Notes: generated by a model not told the origin, from the sequence alone. A stretch of 64,000 bases of DNA from an uncultured Sinobacteraceae bacterium (GCA_937902995.1 CALEKY010000098.1:32836-96835), one strand, 5' to 3'; positions 14,977 through 26,387 are shown, counted from the stretch's first letter. Program-made: numbers and translations.

Positions 14977-17900
14977 ATGCCAAAACGTACCGACTTAAAG
15001 AGCATCCTGATCATTGGCGCAGGACCGATCGTTATCGGCCAAGCCTGCGAGTTCGACTATTCCGGAGCACAAGCGTGTAAAGCACTCAAGGAAGAGGGCT
15101 ACCGCGTGATCCTCGTCAATTCCAATCCGGCGACGATCATGACCGATCCCGAAACGGCGGATGCGGTGTACCTCGAGCCGATCAATTGGCGCACGCTCGA
15201 GCGGATCATCGAAAAGGAGAAACCCGATGCGCTGCTGCCGACGATGGGCGGTCAGACGGCGCTCAACTGCGCGCTCGACCTCGTGCGCGAGGGCGTGCTG
15301 GCGAAGCACAACGTCGAATTGATCGCCGCTTCGCGCGAAGCGATCGACATGGCGGAGGACCGCGAACGTTTCCGCAACGCGATGCGCGAGATCGGTTTGG
15401 AGTGCCCGCGTTCGAAGATCGCGCACAGCATGGAAGAGGCCCTCGCCGTTCAGGCCGAGATCGGCTTTCCGACCGTCATTCGTCCTTCGTTCACGCTCGG
15501 CGGCTCGGGCGGCGGCATAGCCTACAACCGCGAAGAGTTCGTCGAAATCGTCGAGCGCGGTCTGGATGCCTCGCCGACGAGCGAGGTGTTGCTCGAGGAA
15601 TCCATCATCGGCTGGAAAGAGTACGAGATGGAGGTCGTGCGCGATAAGAACGACAACTGCATCATCATCTGCTCGATCGAGAACCTCGATCCGATGGGTG
15701 TGCACACCGGCGACTCGATCACTGTTGCGCCGGCACAAACGCTCACGGACAAGGAATATCAGCGCATGCGCGATGCCTCGATCGCCGTGCTGCGCAAGAT
15801 CGGCGTCGAATGCGGCGGATCGAACGTGCAGTTCGCGCTCAATCCCGCGGACGGCAGGATGCTCATCATCGAAATGAATCCGCGTGTGTCGCGTTCTTCG
15901 GCGCTCGCCTCGAAGGCCACGGGGTTCCCGATTGCCAAGGTGGCGGCGAAGCTCGCCGTGGGCTACACGCTCGATGAGCTCAAGAATGAAATCACGGGCG
16001 GGGCCACGCCGGCGTCGTTCGAACCGACGATCGACTACGTCGTCACGAAGATTCCGCGGTTCACGTTCGAGAAGTTCCCGGGTTCGAACGACCGCTTGAC
16101 GACGCAGATGAAATCGGTCGGCGAAGTGATGGCGATCGGTAGGACGTTCCAGGAGTCTCTGCAGAAAGCGCTGCGCGGCATGGAAACGGGCATCGATGGC
16201 TTGGATCCGATCGTCAAGCTGCCGCTGTCGGAAGAAGATCGCCATCGCTTGTGCGAAGAGCTGCGTATGCCGGGTCCAAACCGGATCCGCTACGTCGGCG
16301 ATGCATTCCGTGCCGGAATGAGCCTCGACGAAGTTCATGCGCTGTCGCGAATCGATCCGTGGTTCCTTGCGCAGATCGCCGACTTGATCCGCGAGGAGCA
16401 GGCGGTTCAGGAGCAGGGGCTTGAGGCGTTCGAGCGCGACCGCGTCAGACAGCTCAAGCGCAAGGGATTCTCCGATCGGCGCCTTGCCACGTTGCTCGGC
16501 ATCGATGAAGCGACCGTGCGCCGTCGCCGTATCACGATGGGTATTCGACCCGTGTACAAACGCGTCGATACCTGCGCGGCGGAGTTTGCGACATCGACGG
16601 CCTACATGTACTCGACGTACGACGAAGAGTGCGAGGCGAATCCAACCGACCGCAAGAAGATCATGATTCTGGGCGGCGGACCGAATCGAATCGGGCAGGG
16701 CATCGAATTCGACTATTGCTGCGTGCACGCGGCGCTCGCGCTGCGCGAAGCCGGTTACGAAACGATCATGGTCAACTGTAATCCGGAGACCGTTTCGACC
16801 GACTACGACACATCTGATCGCCTCTACTTCGAGCCGCTGACGTTCGAAGACGTCATGGAAATTATCGACAAGGAAAAGCCGCAGGGCGTCATCGTTCAGT
16901 ACGGCGGTCAGACGCCGTTGAAGCTGTGCCGGGCGCTCGAAGCGGCCGGGGCACCGATCATCGGCACGTCGCCGGACTCGATCGATATCGCCGAAGATCG
17001 CGAGCGCTTTCAGCAGCTCGTCCAGAAGCTGAATCTCAAGCAGCCGCCGAATTGCACGGCACGTACCGAAGAGCAGGCGATCGCCATGGCGCGCATGGTG
17101 GGTTTCCCGCTCGTCGTTCGGCCTTCGTATGTGCTCGGCGGACGGGCAATGGAGGTCGTTTTCAACGAAGACGATCTGCGGGCGTACATGACCGATGCCG
17201 TCAAGGTGTCGAACGACAGCCCGGTCTTGCTCGACCGATTCCTCGATCAGGCTATCGAAGTCGATGTCGATGCCATTTGCGATGGCGAGGACGTGTACAT
17301 CGGCGGCATCATGGAGCACATCGAACAAGCGGGTGTGCATTCGGGAGACTCCGGATGCTCGCTGCCGCCCAACAGCTTGAGTGCCGAGATCCAAGCCGAC
17401 CTGAAGGACCAAACGCGCAAGCTTGCGCGCGCATTGAACGTCGTCGGATTGATGAACATCCAGTTCGCTATCCAGAACGGCATCATTTATGTTCTGGAAG
17501 TCAATCCGCGCGCTTCGCGTACGGTACCGTTCGTATCCAAGGCGACGGGCGTACCGCTGGCGAAAATCGCTGCACGCGTCATGAGCGGCGAGAAGCTGAA
17601 GGATTTCGGACTGACGACCGAACGCGTACCGAAGTTCTTCGCGGTGAAGGAATCGGTCTTCCCGTTCACTAAGTTCCCTGAGGCGGATCCCATTCTCGGT
17701 CCCGAAATGAAGTCGACGGGCGAGGTCATGGGGACCGGCCGCTCCTTCGGCGAGGCCTATGCCAAGGCGCAGATTGCCTCGGGTGTTACGCTACCGACGC
17801 GCGGCGTGTGTCTGATCAGCGTCCGGGAACGCGACAAACCGGCTGCGGTGACGCTGGCCCGTCGACTGATTGCGCAAGGTTTCGAGATCGTCGCAACGTC

Positions 17901-18201
17901 CGGCACCGCGAAGGCGATTACCGACGCCGGGCTGCCGTGTCGGGCGGTCAACAAGGTGCGCGAGGGCCGTCCGCACATTGTGGATATGATCAAGAACGAC
18001 GAGATCGCGCTCATCGTGAATACCACCGAAGGCAAGCAAGCGATTTTCGAGTCGCGCTCGATTCGTCGTGAAGCTGTGCACAAGCGCATCACTTACTACA
18101 CGACGATCGCGGCGGCGCTTGCAACCTGCGACGCGATTGCTCATTTGAACGATGTGGACGTAAATCGTCTGCAGGATCTGCACAAAGAGGTCGCATCGTG
18201 A
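14977..18201 (+). CDS. carB: Carbamoyl-phosphate synthase, large subunit
   Basis: Uses two ATP to make carbamoyl phosphate. 1074 residues, the usual length. Two homologous ATP-grasp halves are visible: the first starts ILIIGAGPIVIGQACEFDYSG, the second IMILGGGPNRIGQGIEFDYCC near residue 560, each with its own QYGGQT/MGGQTALN block. The final about 140 residues form the regulatory MGS-like domain (VSVRERDKPAAVTLARRLIAQGFEIVATSGTAKAI). The stop overlaps the greA GTG by 4 bp. Confidence 0.99.
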   Translation: MPKRTDLKSILIIGAGPIVIGQACEFDYSGAQACKALKEEGYRVILVNSNPATIMTDPETADAVYLEPINWRTLERIIEKEKPDALLPTMGGQTALNCALDLVREGVLAKHNVELIAASREAIDMAEDRERFRNAMREIGLECPRSKIAHSMEEALAVQAEIGFPTVIRPSFTLGGSGGGIAYNREEFVEIVERGLDASPTSEVLLEESIIGWKEYEMEVVRDKNDNCIIICSIENLDPMGVHTGDSITVAPAQTLTDKEYQRMRDASIAVLRKIGVECGGSNVQFALNPADGRMLIIEMNPRVSRSSALASKATGFPIAKVAAKLAVGYTLDELKNEITGGATPASFEPTIDYVVTKIPRFTFEKFPGSNDRLTTQMKSVGEVMAIGRTFQESLQKALRGMETGIDGLDPIVKLPLSEEDRHRLCEELRMPGPNRIRYVGDAFRAGMSLDEVHALSRIDPWFLAQIADLIREEQAVQEQGLEAFERDRVRQLKRKGFSDRRLATLLGIDEATVRRRRITMGIRPVYKRVDTCAAEFATSTAYMYSTYDEECEANPTDRKKIMILGGGPNRIGQGIEFDYCCVHAALALREAGYETIMVNCNPETVSTDYDTSDRLYFEPLTFEDVMEIIDKEKPQGVIVQYGGQTPLKLCRALEAAGAPIIGTSPDSIDIAEDRERFQQLVQKLNLKQPPNCTARTEEQAIAMARMVGFPLVVRPSYVLGGRAMEVVFNEDDLRAYMTDAVKVSNDSPVLLDRFLDQAIEVDVDAICDGEDVYIGGIMEHIEQAGVHSGDSGCSLPPNSLSAEIQADLKDQTRKLARALNVVGLMNIQFAIQNGIIYVLEVNPRASRTVPFVSKATGVPLAKIAARVMSGEKLKDFGLTTERVPKFFAVKESVFPFTKFPEADPILGPEMKSTGEVMGTGRSFGEAYAKAQIASGVTLPTRGVCLISVRERDKPAAVTLARRLIAQGFEIVATSGTAKAITDAGLPCRAVNKVREGRPHIVDMIKNDEIALIVNTTEGKQAIFESRSIRREAVHKRITYYTTIAAALATCDAIAHLNDVDVNRLQDLHKEVAS

Positions 18202-18674
18202 GACGCATGCCATTGACTGCCAAAGGCGCCGAGCGCCTGCGGGCCGAGCTCAAGCGTTTGAAGACGGAGGAGCGGCCGCGCATCATCGCGGCAATTGCGG
18301 AAGCACGCGCCCATGGCGATCTGAGCGAGAACGCCGAGTACCACGCAGCGCGCGAGCAGCAGAGCTTCATCGAAGGACGGATCAAGGACATCGAGGCGCA
18401 GCTTTCCAACTCCGAGATCATCGATGTCACGAAGATTTCGGCGGGCGGGAAGGTTGTCTTCGGCGCGACGGTCGATCTCGAGGACCAGGAAGACGGCACG
18501 AAAGTCGTCTATCAGATCGTCGGCGATGCCGAAGCGGACATCAAAATCGGTCTGATTTCCGTGTCCTCGCCGATCGCGCGTGCGCTGGTCGGCAAGAGCG
18601 AGGGCGATGTCGTCGAAGTCGTCGCTCCGAACGGCACCCGGTGCTACGAAATCGTCTCGGTCAGATACATCTGA
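18198..18674 (+). CDS. greA: Transcription elongation factor GreA
   Basis: Rescues backtracked RNA polymerase by stimulating transcript cleavage. 158 residues from GTG 18198, the same length as E. coli GreA, so this start is preferred over ATG 18207. The N-terminal coiled coil shows GAERLRAELKRLKTEERPRIIAAIAEARAHGDLSENAEYHAARE, with the conserved acidic tip residues in DLSENAEY; the C-terminal FKBP-like domain includes SPIARALVGKSEGDVVEV. Overlap with carB makes it part of the carAB transcript. Confidence 0.97.
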   Translation: MRRMPLTAKGAERLRAELKRLKTEERPRIIAAIAEARAHGDLSENAEYHAAREQQSFIEGRIKDIEAQLSNSEIIDVTKISAGGKVVFGATVDLEDQEDGTKVVYQIVGDAEADIKIGLISVSSPIARALVGKSEGDVVEVVAPNGTRCYEIVSVRYI

Positions 18675-18692
18675 CGACGGTTTGATCTCTCA

Positions 18693-19112
18693 GTGATCGC
18701 ATATCGCCTCGCCGCCGTCCTCTTGGCGCTTTGGACGGGCAGTCTGTTGACCGTCTGCGGGCTCGTTGCGCCGACTTTGTTCGCATTGCTGGAACGTTCT
18801 CAAGCCGGCCAAGTTGCGGCTCGGTTGTTCTTCGCTGAGACCTTGATCGGCGTCGTCGCTGCGGTAGGGATTTTCGTTGCGCAGCGCCGCGGAGGTTTTG
18901 TCCTGCCGCGGGGCGCGACGATCGGAATCGTCGTCGCGGCTGCGTTGCCGCTCGCAAGTCAGCTTTTCCTGAGCCCGCTCATGCAGGCGGCTCGAGCCGC
19001 AGGCGACATGGCGCGCTTCGGCGCGCTGCACGGCGTGTCGGCGGCGCTGTTCGCGGGCGCGTGCGCTGCCGCGCTTTTTGCTCTTTGGAGTTTCAGTCGC
19101 CCGGCAGCGTGA
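18693..19112 (+). CDS. DUF4149-type integral membrane protein
   Basis: Hypothetical 139-residue protein with about four hydrophobic segments (near residues 5-30, 46-62, 73-92 and 112-134). It resembles the DUF4149 family often found beside yhbY and greA; no function is known. GTG 18693 follows greA by 18 bp, so it is probably the last gene of the carAB-greA transcript. Its last 20 bp overlap the 3' end of yhbY on the other strand. Confidence 0.75.
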   Translation: MIAYRLAAVLLALWTGSLLTVCGLVAPTLFALLERSQAGQVAARLFFAETLIGVVAAVGIFVAQRRGGFVLPRGATIGIVVAAALPLASQLFLSPLMQAARAAGDMARFGALHGVSAALFAGACAAALFALWSFSRPAA

Positions 19113-19392
19113 TGCGAGGCTTGTCCTTGCTCGGGCGATAGAACACCCCAACGTTACCGATCCGTTGCACCAGCGCACTGCCGGTGGCCTGTGCGAGCTC
19201 TTCCAGGATTGCATCGCGAGCCTCGCGATCGCCAACCCGGGCACGCACTTTGACGAGCTCATGGGCACCAAGCGCGATATCTAGCTCGCGGGCGATTGCG
19301 GGCGATAAGCCGGCTTGGCCGATCAGTACAATGGGATTGCGGGCGTGCGCGAGCCCGCGCAGGTACTTACGCTGCTTTTCGGAGAGATTCAT
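19093..19392 (-). CDS. yhbY: CRM-domain RNA-binding protein YhbY
   Basis: Ribosome-associated RNA-binding protein. 99 residues from ATG 19392: MNLSEKQRKYLRGLAHARNPIVLIGQAGLSPAIARELDIALGAHELVKVRARVGDREARDAI, with the GxxG-like loop of the CRM fold (GQAG). The upstream ATG at 19449 would overlap the control region shared with the divergent rlmE. The yhbY/rlmE divergent pair is typical of gammaproteobacteria. Confidence 0.95.
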   Translation of the reverse strand: MNLSEKQRKYLRGLAHARNPIVLIGQAGLSPAIARELDIALGAHELVKVRARVGDREARDAILEELAQATGSALVQRIGNVGVFYRPSKDKPRITLPGD

Positions 19393-19466
19393 CGTCTGCC
19401 AAGTAGGGTTGCCATGATGCATTCTGTGCGATCCGCGAGATTCGTGCACGAATTCGCGAGGTCGGC

Positions 19467-20090
19467 GTGACCAAACGAACTAAATCGAGCCGGCGCTGGC
19501 TCGATGAGCACGAGAGCGACGTTTATGTGAAGCGAGCACGGGAAGCCGGTTACCGCTCGCGCGCGGTGTTCAAGCTGGAGGAGATTCAGCGCAAGGACAG
19601 GCTCATCAAGCCGGGCATGACGGTCGTGGATCTCGGAGCGGCACCGGGCGGCTGGAGCCAGCTAGCCGCCAAGTTGGTGCACGGCCGGGGGCGGGTCGTC
19701 GCTCTGGACATCCTGCCGATGGATGAGATTCCCGGCGTAGAGTTCATTCAGGGCGACTTCTCCAGCGATGAAGTCCTGGCAGAGTTGGAGCGGCGCCTGG
19801 GTCCCGATAGGCCGCGGCTCGTCATGTCGGACATGGCGCCCAACATGTCCGGGATCGCCGAGGTCGATCACGACAGATCGATGCATCTCGTTGAACTCGC
19901 ATTGGATTTCGCCTTGCGCACGCTCGAGCCGGGGGGCGATTTCCTGGTGAAAGTTTTTCAAGGCCGGCACTTCCAGCCCTTCGTTCAGCAACTCCGGCAA
20001 CACTTTTCGGTCGTCAAAGTGCGCAAGCCGGCTGCCTCGCGTCAGCGAAGCTCGGAGCTATATCTACTGGCGAGAGGTCTAAAGGCCTGA
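19467..20090 (+). CDS. rlmE: 23S rRNA 2'-O-ribose methyltransferase RlmE (FtsJ)
   Basis: Methylates U2552 of 23S rRNA late in 50S assembly, using S-adenosylmethionine. 207 residues from GTG 19467. SAM site VVDLGAAPGGWSQ; the catalytic K-D-K-E set appears as SRAVFKLEEI (Lys36), MSDMAPNMSG (Asp), FLVKVFQG (Lys) and SSELYLLARG (Glu). It precedes ftsH, as in E. coli and many relatives. Confidence 0.97.
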   Translation: MTKRTKSSRRWLDEHESDVYVKRAREAGYRSRAVFKLEEIQRKDRLIKPGMTVVDLGAAPGGWSQLAAKLVHGRGRVVALDILPMDEIPGVEFIQGDFSSDEVLAELERRLGPDRPRLVMSDMAPNMSGIAEVDHDRSMHLVELALDFALRTLEPGGDFLVKVFQGRHFQPFVQQLRQHFSVVKVRKPAASRQRSSELYLLARGLKA

Positions 20091-20294
20091 TGGGGGTACT
20101 GTCCGGAGTCACTGTGGAAAACGGCGGGGCCAGTCCCATAAACGAGACATCATCCGCGGTCTCATGTCAGAGCCGGTGTTTGGTTCTGGCTTTGCGCGCG
20201 GGGGATGTAGTAGTGTCGGTTGCACACATCGTGTCATCTGTCAACGCTCGGCCGGCCGAAATGGCCTTGTGTGCGGACTCCTGAGGATCAGACT

Positions 20295-22214
<1,920 letters not shown>

Positions 22215-22236
22215 CCGGTTCATCAACGACGCCACA

Positions 22237-22274
22237 GCAAGGGCAGCAGCTCAACACTGCTGCCCTTGTTCGTT
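22237..22274 (+). terminator. Rho-independent terminator after ftsH
   Basis: Perfect 12-bp stem CAAGGGCAGCAG / CTGCTGCCCTTG with a 7-base loop, followed by TTCGTTT. It lies 22 bp after the ftsH stop. Confidence 0.8.
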
Positions 22275-22381
22275 TATCGCCCCCCACGTTCGAAGGCTGA
22301 CGAGCTTGCGGTTGCCCTGCAGTGGAATTGCTGTTCTGGGCGGCTTAGCCTTTGGGTCCCCGAAGCTGTCGATCTCGATCC

Positions 22382-23239
22382 ATGCATTTGCGCTGCCGGT
22401 CCCAGACGCTCGATCTGCGTTCGCCCGTGGTCATGGGCATTCTGAACGTGACTCCCGATTCGTTCTCCGACGGCGGCCGATACAAAGATCGGAATGCGGC
22501 GATTGCTCATGCGCTCGCGATGGTCGAGGCGGGCGCAGCAATCATCGACGTGGGAGGGGAGTCGACGCGTCCTGGTGCCGACGACGTTTCGGAGGAGGAG
22601 GAAATTCGTCGTGTCGTGCCGGTGGTCGAGGAGCTTGCTCGGCTGACCCGTGTGCCGATCTCCGTAGACACGAGCAAACCGGCAGTGATGAAGGCAGCGA
22701 TCGAGGCCGGGGCGGAAATCATCAACGACGTGCGGGCGTTGGCCGACCCGCAAGCCTTGGCAGAAGTGGCTTCGAGCGGTGCGGCCGTGTGTTTGATGCA
22801 CATGCAAGGTGAACCGCGCTCGATGCAGAACGATCCCAAATACGTGGACGTCGTCACGGAGGTGCGCGATTTTTTGAGCGAACGTTTGCAGGCATGCATT
22901 GCCGCGGGAATCGGGCGCGAGCGTATCGTGCTGGACCCGGGTATCGGTTTCGGGAAGCGACTCCAGCATAATTTGGCTTTATTGGCTCATTTGCCCGCCC
23001 TGACTGTGTTGGGATGTCCGGTTCTGATCGGCGTATCGCGCAAGTCGATGTTCGGATCGCTCTTGAATCGACCCGTAGAACAGCGACTCGCCGGAGGGCT
23101 CGCAGTCGCCACAGCTGCGGTGCTGGCAGGCGCCAGCATCGTCCGAGCGCATGACGTCGCTGAAACCGTGGATGCCGTCAAGACGGCTTCCGCGCTGCGT
23201 GCCGCGGGATATCGAATCGGAGAAACACATGGCTCGTAA
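22382..23239 (+). CDS. folP: Dihydropteroate synthase
   Basis: Condenses p-aminobenzoate with the pterin pyrophosphate in folate synthesis; the target of sulfonamides. 285 residues from ATG 22382. Signature MGILNVTPDSFSDGG and DVGGESTRPGA, SVDTSKPAVMKAA, and the late GVSRKSMFG pterin-binding loop. It follows the ftsH terminator and overlaps glmM by 11 bp, the usual folP-glmM pair. Confidence 0.97.
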   Translation: MHLRCRSQTLDLRSPVVMGILNVTPDSFSDGGRYKDRNAAIAHALAMVEAGAAIIDVGGESTRPGADDVSEEEEIRRVVPVVEELARLTRVPISVDTSKPAVMKAAIEAGAEIINDVRALADPQALAEVASSGAAVCLMHMQGEPRSMQNDPKYVDVVTEVRDFLSERLQACIAAGIGRERIVLDPGIGFGKRLQHNLALLAHLPALTVLGCPVLIGVSRKSMFGSLLNRPVEQRLAGGLAVATAAVLAGASIVRAHDVAETVDAVKTASALRAAGYRIGETHGS

Positions 23240-24569
23240 GTATTTCGGTACGGATGGAGTTCGCGGGACCGTCGGCGAACATCCTCTCACCGTCGATTTC
23301 GCGTTGAAGCTCGCGAGCGCCGCCGCGCGCGTGCTGGCACCGAACGGCGGGACCGTGCTCGTCGGCAAGGACACGCGGCTTTCGGGCTACATGTTCGAAG
23401 CCGCGCTCGAAGCGGGTTTCACGGCAGCGGGGGTGAACGTCCTGCTCATCGGGCCGTTGCCGACGCCGGGCATTGCGTACCTCACCAAACGGTTCGGATG
23501 CAGCTTCGGTGTGGTGATCAGTGCATCGCACAACCTGTATCAGGACAACGGCATCAAGTTCTTCGATGCCGAAGGCGGCAAGCTTTCCGATGAGGTCGAG
23601 GCGGAGATCGAGCGGTACATCGACGAAGCACCCGTGACGCGCGCATCGAGCGAACTGGGTCGTGCGACCCGCGTCGACAAATCGCGCGTGCACTATCAAG
23701 AATTTTGCGCTTCGACTGTACCCGGTCTCGACCTGACGGGGTTCAAGCTCGTCATCGATTGTGCGAACGGTGCCGGTTACAAGGTGGGGCCACGGATTCT
23801 TGCCGATCTAGGCGCGGAGATCGTGCCCATCGGCTGCTCGCCGAACGGTCGCAACATCAATCTCAATTGCGGTTCGATTGCACCGGAATTGCTTCAGCTC
23901 ACGGTGCCGGGAGTGCGTGCCCACGCGGGCATCGCGCTCGACGGCGACGGCGATCGGCTCGTCATGGTCGATCATCTCGGTCGCATCATCGATGGCGATC
24001 AGTTGCTCTATATCATCGCGAAGGATCGCAAGACGAACGGGACCTTGCAGGGGCCCGTCGTCGGAACCGTGATGAGCAATCTCGGTTTGGAGCACGCGCT
24101 CGCGGCAGAGGGAATCGAGTTCAAGCGCGCGAAGGTAGGCGACCGATACGTGCTCGAACTGTTGAAATCGAGCGGCGGCGTGCTCGGCGGGGAGACCTCG
24201 GGGCACTTGCTGTGTCTCGATAGGACGACGACCGGGGATGCACTGATCGCAGCGCTGCAGGTGCTCGCTATCATGAAGCGCACGGGCCAGAGTCTTGCCG
24301 AGCTCGCGGCACCGATGCCGAAATATCCTCAGGTACTGGAAAACGTCCGTATGAAACGGCGCATCGATCCGGCCGTGTCGCCCGCGATCCAGGAGGCTGT
24401 TTCCCATGCCGAGCGGCGGCTCGGAACTTCCGGGCGAATCGTCCTACGGGCGTCGGGGACCGAACCGGTCATCCGAGTGATGGTGGAGGGGAGCGACGAG
24501 GCCCTCGTTCGAGAGCTTGCCAAGAGCCTGGCCGCGTCGGTGGCCGTGGCCGCGGAAGCAGTTGCCTGA
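23229..24569 (+). CDS. glmM: Phosphoglucosamine mutase
   Basis: Makes glucosamine-1-phosphate for peptidoglycan and lipopolysaccharide precursors. 446 residues from ATG 23229. The phosphorylated catalytic serine is Ser100 in ISASHNLYQDNGIKFF; the metal site is LDGDGDRLVM; the phosphate-binding loop is LRASGTEPVIRVMVEG. A start 26 codons upstream lies inside folP and is rejected. Confidence 0.98.
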   Translation: MARKYFGTDGVRGTVGEHPLTVDFALKLASAAARVLAPNGGTVLVGKDTRLSGYMFEAALEAGFTAAGVNVLLIGPLPTPGIAYLTKRFGCSFGVVISASHNLYQDNGIKFFDAEGGKLSDEVEAEIERYIDEAPVTRASSELGRATRVDKSRVHYQEFCASTVPGLDLTGFKLVIDCANGAGYKVGPRILADLGAEIVPIGCSPNGRNINLNCGSIAPELLQLTVPGVRAHAGIALDGDGDRLVMVDHLGRIIDGDQLLYIIAKDRKTNGTLQGPVVGTVMSNLGLEHALAAEGIEFKRAKVGDRYVLELLKSSGGVLGGETSGHLLCLDRTTTGDALIAALQVLAIMKRTGQSLAELAAPMPKYPQVLENVRMKRRIDPAVSPAIQEAVSHAERRLGTSGRIVLRASGTEPVIRVMVEGSDEALVRELAKSLAASVAVAAEAVA

Positions 24570-24720
24570 TCCAACGCCAATTGCGCACTGCGGCGCAAAG
24601 TCGCGGGCTCGGCCCCAGCCTCGTTTGCTTTCCCGTGGGGTCGCCGTTAAGCTTCCGCGCCTTTTTTGGCGGTTGCCGCTTTCCGCGGTATTGCCGACAA
24701 CCTAACGAGTTGAGGTAGCG

Positions 24721-25479
24721 ATGCGACGACCTTTCGTCGCCGGAAACTGGAAGATGCACGGCTCGCGCGCAGAAAACGCCGAGCTGATCGAGGCGATTTT
24801 GCTCGGAGTTCCGGGCCAAATGACAGCCGAGGTCGCCGTGTGTCCGCCCTTTGTATATTTGTGGGAAGTCGGCAGGCTGCTGAAGGCCTCCGACGTCGCG
24901 CTGGGCGCCCAATCCGTGTGTGCCGAGTCGATCGGCGCGTTCACGGGCGAAGTGGCAGCCTCGATGTTGAAAGATGTCGGTTGCCGCTACGTGATCGTCG
25001 GACACTCCGAGCGTCGCGCGATCTACAAAGAAGACGATGCGCTCGTCGCGAGAAAATTCCTCGCAGTGCAAGGGCAGGGCATGACGCCGATTTTGTGCGT
25101 CGGAGAAACGCTCGAGGAACGCGAGCGTGGCGCAACGAATGCGGTGGTCGAGCGTCAGCTCACGGCCGTGCTGGATCTGGCCGGTGTTGCTGCGTTCGGC
25201 GACGCCATCGTTGCCTACGAGCCGGTGTGGGCGATCGGAACAGGAAAGAATGCGACGCCGGAACAGGCGCAAGAGGTCCATGCGCACATTCGATCCATCG
25301 TCGGTGCGCGTGATGCTAAGATCGCGGACCGCTTGCGCATCCTGTATGGCGGCAGCGTCAAGGCAAGCAACGCGCGAGAAATCTTCGCGATGCCGGATGT
25401 CGACGGCGGGTTGATCGGCGGCGCATCGCTCAAGGCGGATGAATTCTTGAAGATTTGCGCCGCCGTCCAGGTGCACTGA
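24721..25479 (+). CDS. tpiA: Triosephosphate isomerase
   Basis: Interconverts dihydroxyacetone phosphate and glyceraldehyde-3-phosphate. 252 residues. Catalytic residues are visible: Lys11 in AGNWKMHG, His95 in VGHSERR, Glu167 in AYEPVWAIGTG; the phosphate loop GGSVK follows. GAGG precedes ATG 24721. The 151-bp gap from glmM has a short GCC-N6-GGC element but no clear promoter. It stands directly before secG, a conserved order. Confidence 0.98.
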   Translation: MRRPFVAGNWKMHGSRAENAELIEAILLGVPGQMTAEVAVCPPFVYLWEVGRLLKASDVALGAQSVCAESIGAFTGEVAASMLKDVGCRYVIVGHSERRAIYKEDDALVARKFLAVQGQGMTPILCVGETLEERERGATNAVVERQLTAVLDLAGVAAFGDAIVAYEPVWAIGTGKNATPEQAQEVHAHIRSIVGARDAKIADRLRILYGGSVKASNAREIFAMPDVDGGLIGGASLKADEFLKICAAVQVH

Positions 25480-25490
25480 GCGGGATAGCG

Positions 25491-25865
25491 ATGAACTGGC
25501 TGCATACGATTACGACCGTCGTTCACGTCCTGTTGGCGGCCGCCATCGTCGGGCTGGTGCTGCTGCAGCGGGGCAAAGGCGCGGAAGCAGGTGCCGGTTT
25601 CGGGGCGGGCGCATCGGGTACGGTGTTCGGCGCGCGCGGCTCGGCGTCTTTCTTGACGAGAATGACGGCGACGCTGGCCACGTTGTTCATCATCACGAGC
25701 CTCACGCTCGCGTACGTAGGCAGTCGTAAGAGCGAAGCGCCTGCTAGCGTGATCGACCGTGTGCAGCTCCCAACCGAGAGCCCGGTCGACGAAGACGCAC
25801 CGCCGGCCTTGCCGACGGAACAGGTTTCGCAGCCGCCCGCTCAGGACGAGCAACCGACGCCTTAA
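25491..25865 (+). CDS. secG: Preprotein translocase subunit SecG
   Basis: Small subunit of the SecYEG channel. 124 residues with two membrane segments (about 4-23 and 50-72) separated by the conserved cytoplasmic loop LLQRGKGAEAGAGFGAGASGTVFG. The C-terminal tail after residue 75 is Pro/Glu-rich and variable. ATG 25491 is preferred; the longer frame from 25455 overlaps tpiA. Confidence 0.96.
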   Translation: MNWLHTITTVVHVLLAAAIVGLVLLQRGKGAEAGAGFGAGASGTVFGARGSASFLTRMTATLATLFIITSLTLAYVGSRKSEAPASVIDRVQLPTESPVDEDAPPALPTEQVSQPPAQDEQPTP

Positions 25866-25869
25866 CGAT

Positions 25870-25887
25870 GCCGTCCGTTTGGACGGC
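25870..25887 (+). terminator. Weak hairpin after secG
   Basis: GCCGTCC-GTTT-GGACGGC, a 7-bp stem five bases after the secG stop, followed by AAAC and no T-run. It is probably a processing hairpin; tRNA-Leu may be read through from secG. Confidence 0.4.
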
Positions 25888-25930
25888 AAACTAAAGTCGA
25901 TCGCATCGGCGATCGCCACCGGTTTTCGGT

Positions 25931-26015
25931 GCGGATGTGGTGGAACTGGTAGACACGCTACTTTGAGGTGGTAGTGGGGAAACCCGTGGAGGTTCGAGTC
26001 CTCTCATCCGCACCA
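25931..26015 (+). tRNA. tRNA-Leu (anticodon GAG)
   Basis: Acceptor GCGGATG pairs with CATCCGC and ACCA is encoded. The anticodon arm CTACT-TTGAGGT-GGTAG puts GAG in the loop, reading CUC/CUU leucine codons. A variable arm (TGGGGAAACCCG) and T-arm GGTTCGAGTCC fit a class II tRNA. It sits between secG and nuoA as in many gammaproteobacteria. Confidence 0.97.
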
Positions 26016-26372
26016 ACTTCTAATTCAGGGGCTTACGCTCAGTGAGCGAAAAGCTCCGAACTCCCCATCTCGTGCGCCACTGACACCCGCTTGTGAGTGC
26101 ATCCGTATTCGTGTCGATACGGAACGGCGTGAGCCCGCGCCTGCTGCGTCGACGCACAAGCTTGCTTTCGCGGTGAAGCCAATGGCGGAATGCGAGTCGA
26201 GGCATTCGGGGCGGTCCAATGACTGGCATGCTCATCCGAGCGCAGCACGCACACTCATGAGTATTTGCGGATTTCTCTGAATCTCGTGCGTTGCGCGAAT
26301 GTATGTTCGCTCGAATGCACGTTTCGACCGCACTTCGACCACAATATTGGGTTACTGCGTCGCAACGTCCCT

Positions 26373-26380
26373 GATACAAT
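26373..26380 (+). promoter_or_regulatory. Extended -10 promoter candidate for the nuo operon
   Basis: TG-A-TACAAT: an extended -10 with a 5-of-6 hexamer (26375-26380), 41 bp before nuoA. The -35 region (TTACTG at 26352) is poor, as often with extended -10 promoters. Transcription would start near 26387, inside or next to the 20-bp palindrome. Confidence 0.5.
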
Positions 26381-26387
26381 CCGCGCC

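Noticed and set aside
20091..20294. Promoter in the rlmE-ftsH gap
   Set aside because: A GAGAC/GTCTC inverted repeat (about 20144-20162) and scattered TTG words are present, but no -35/-10 pair with acceptable spacing.
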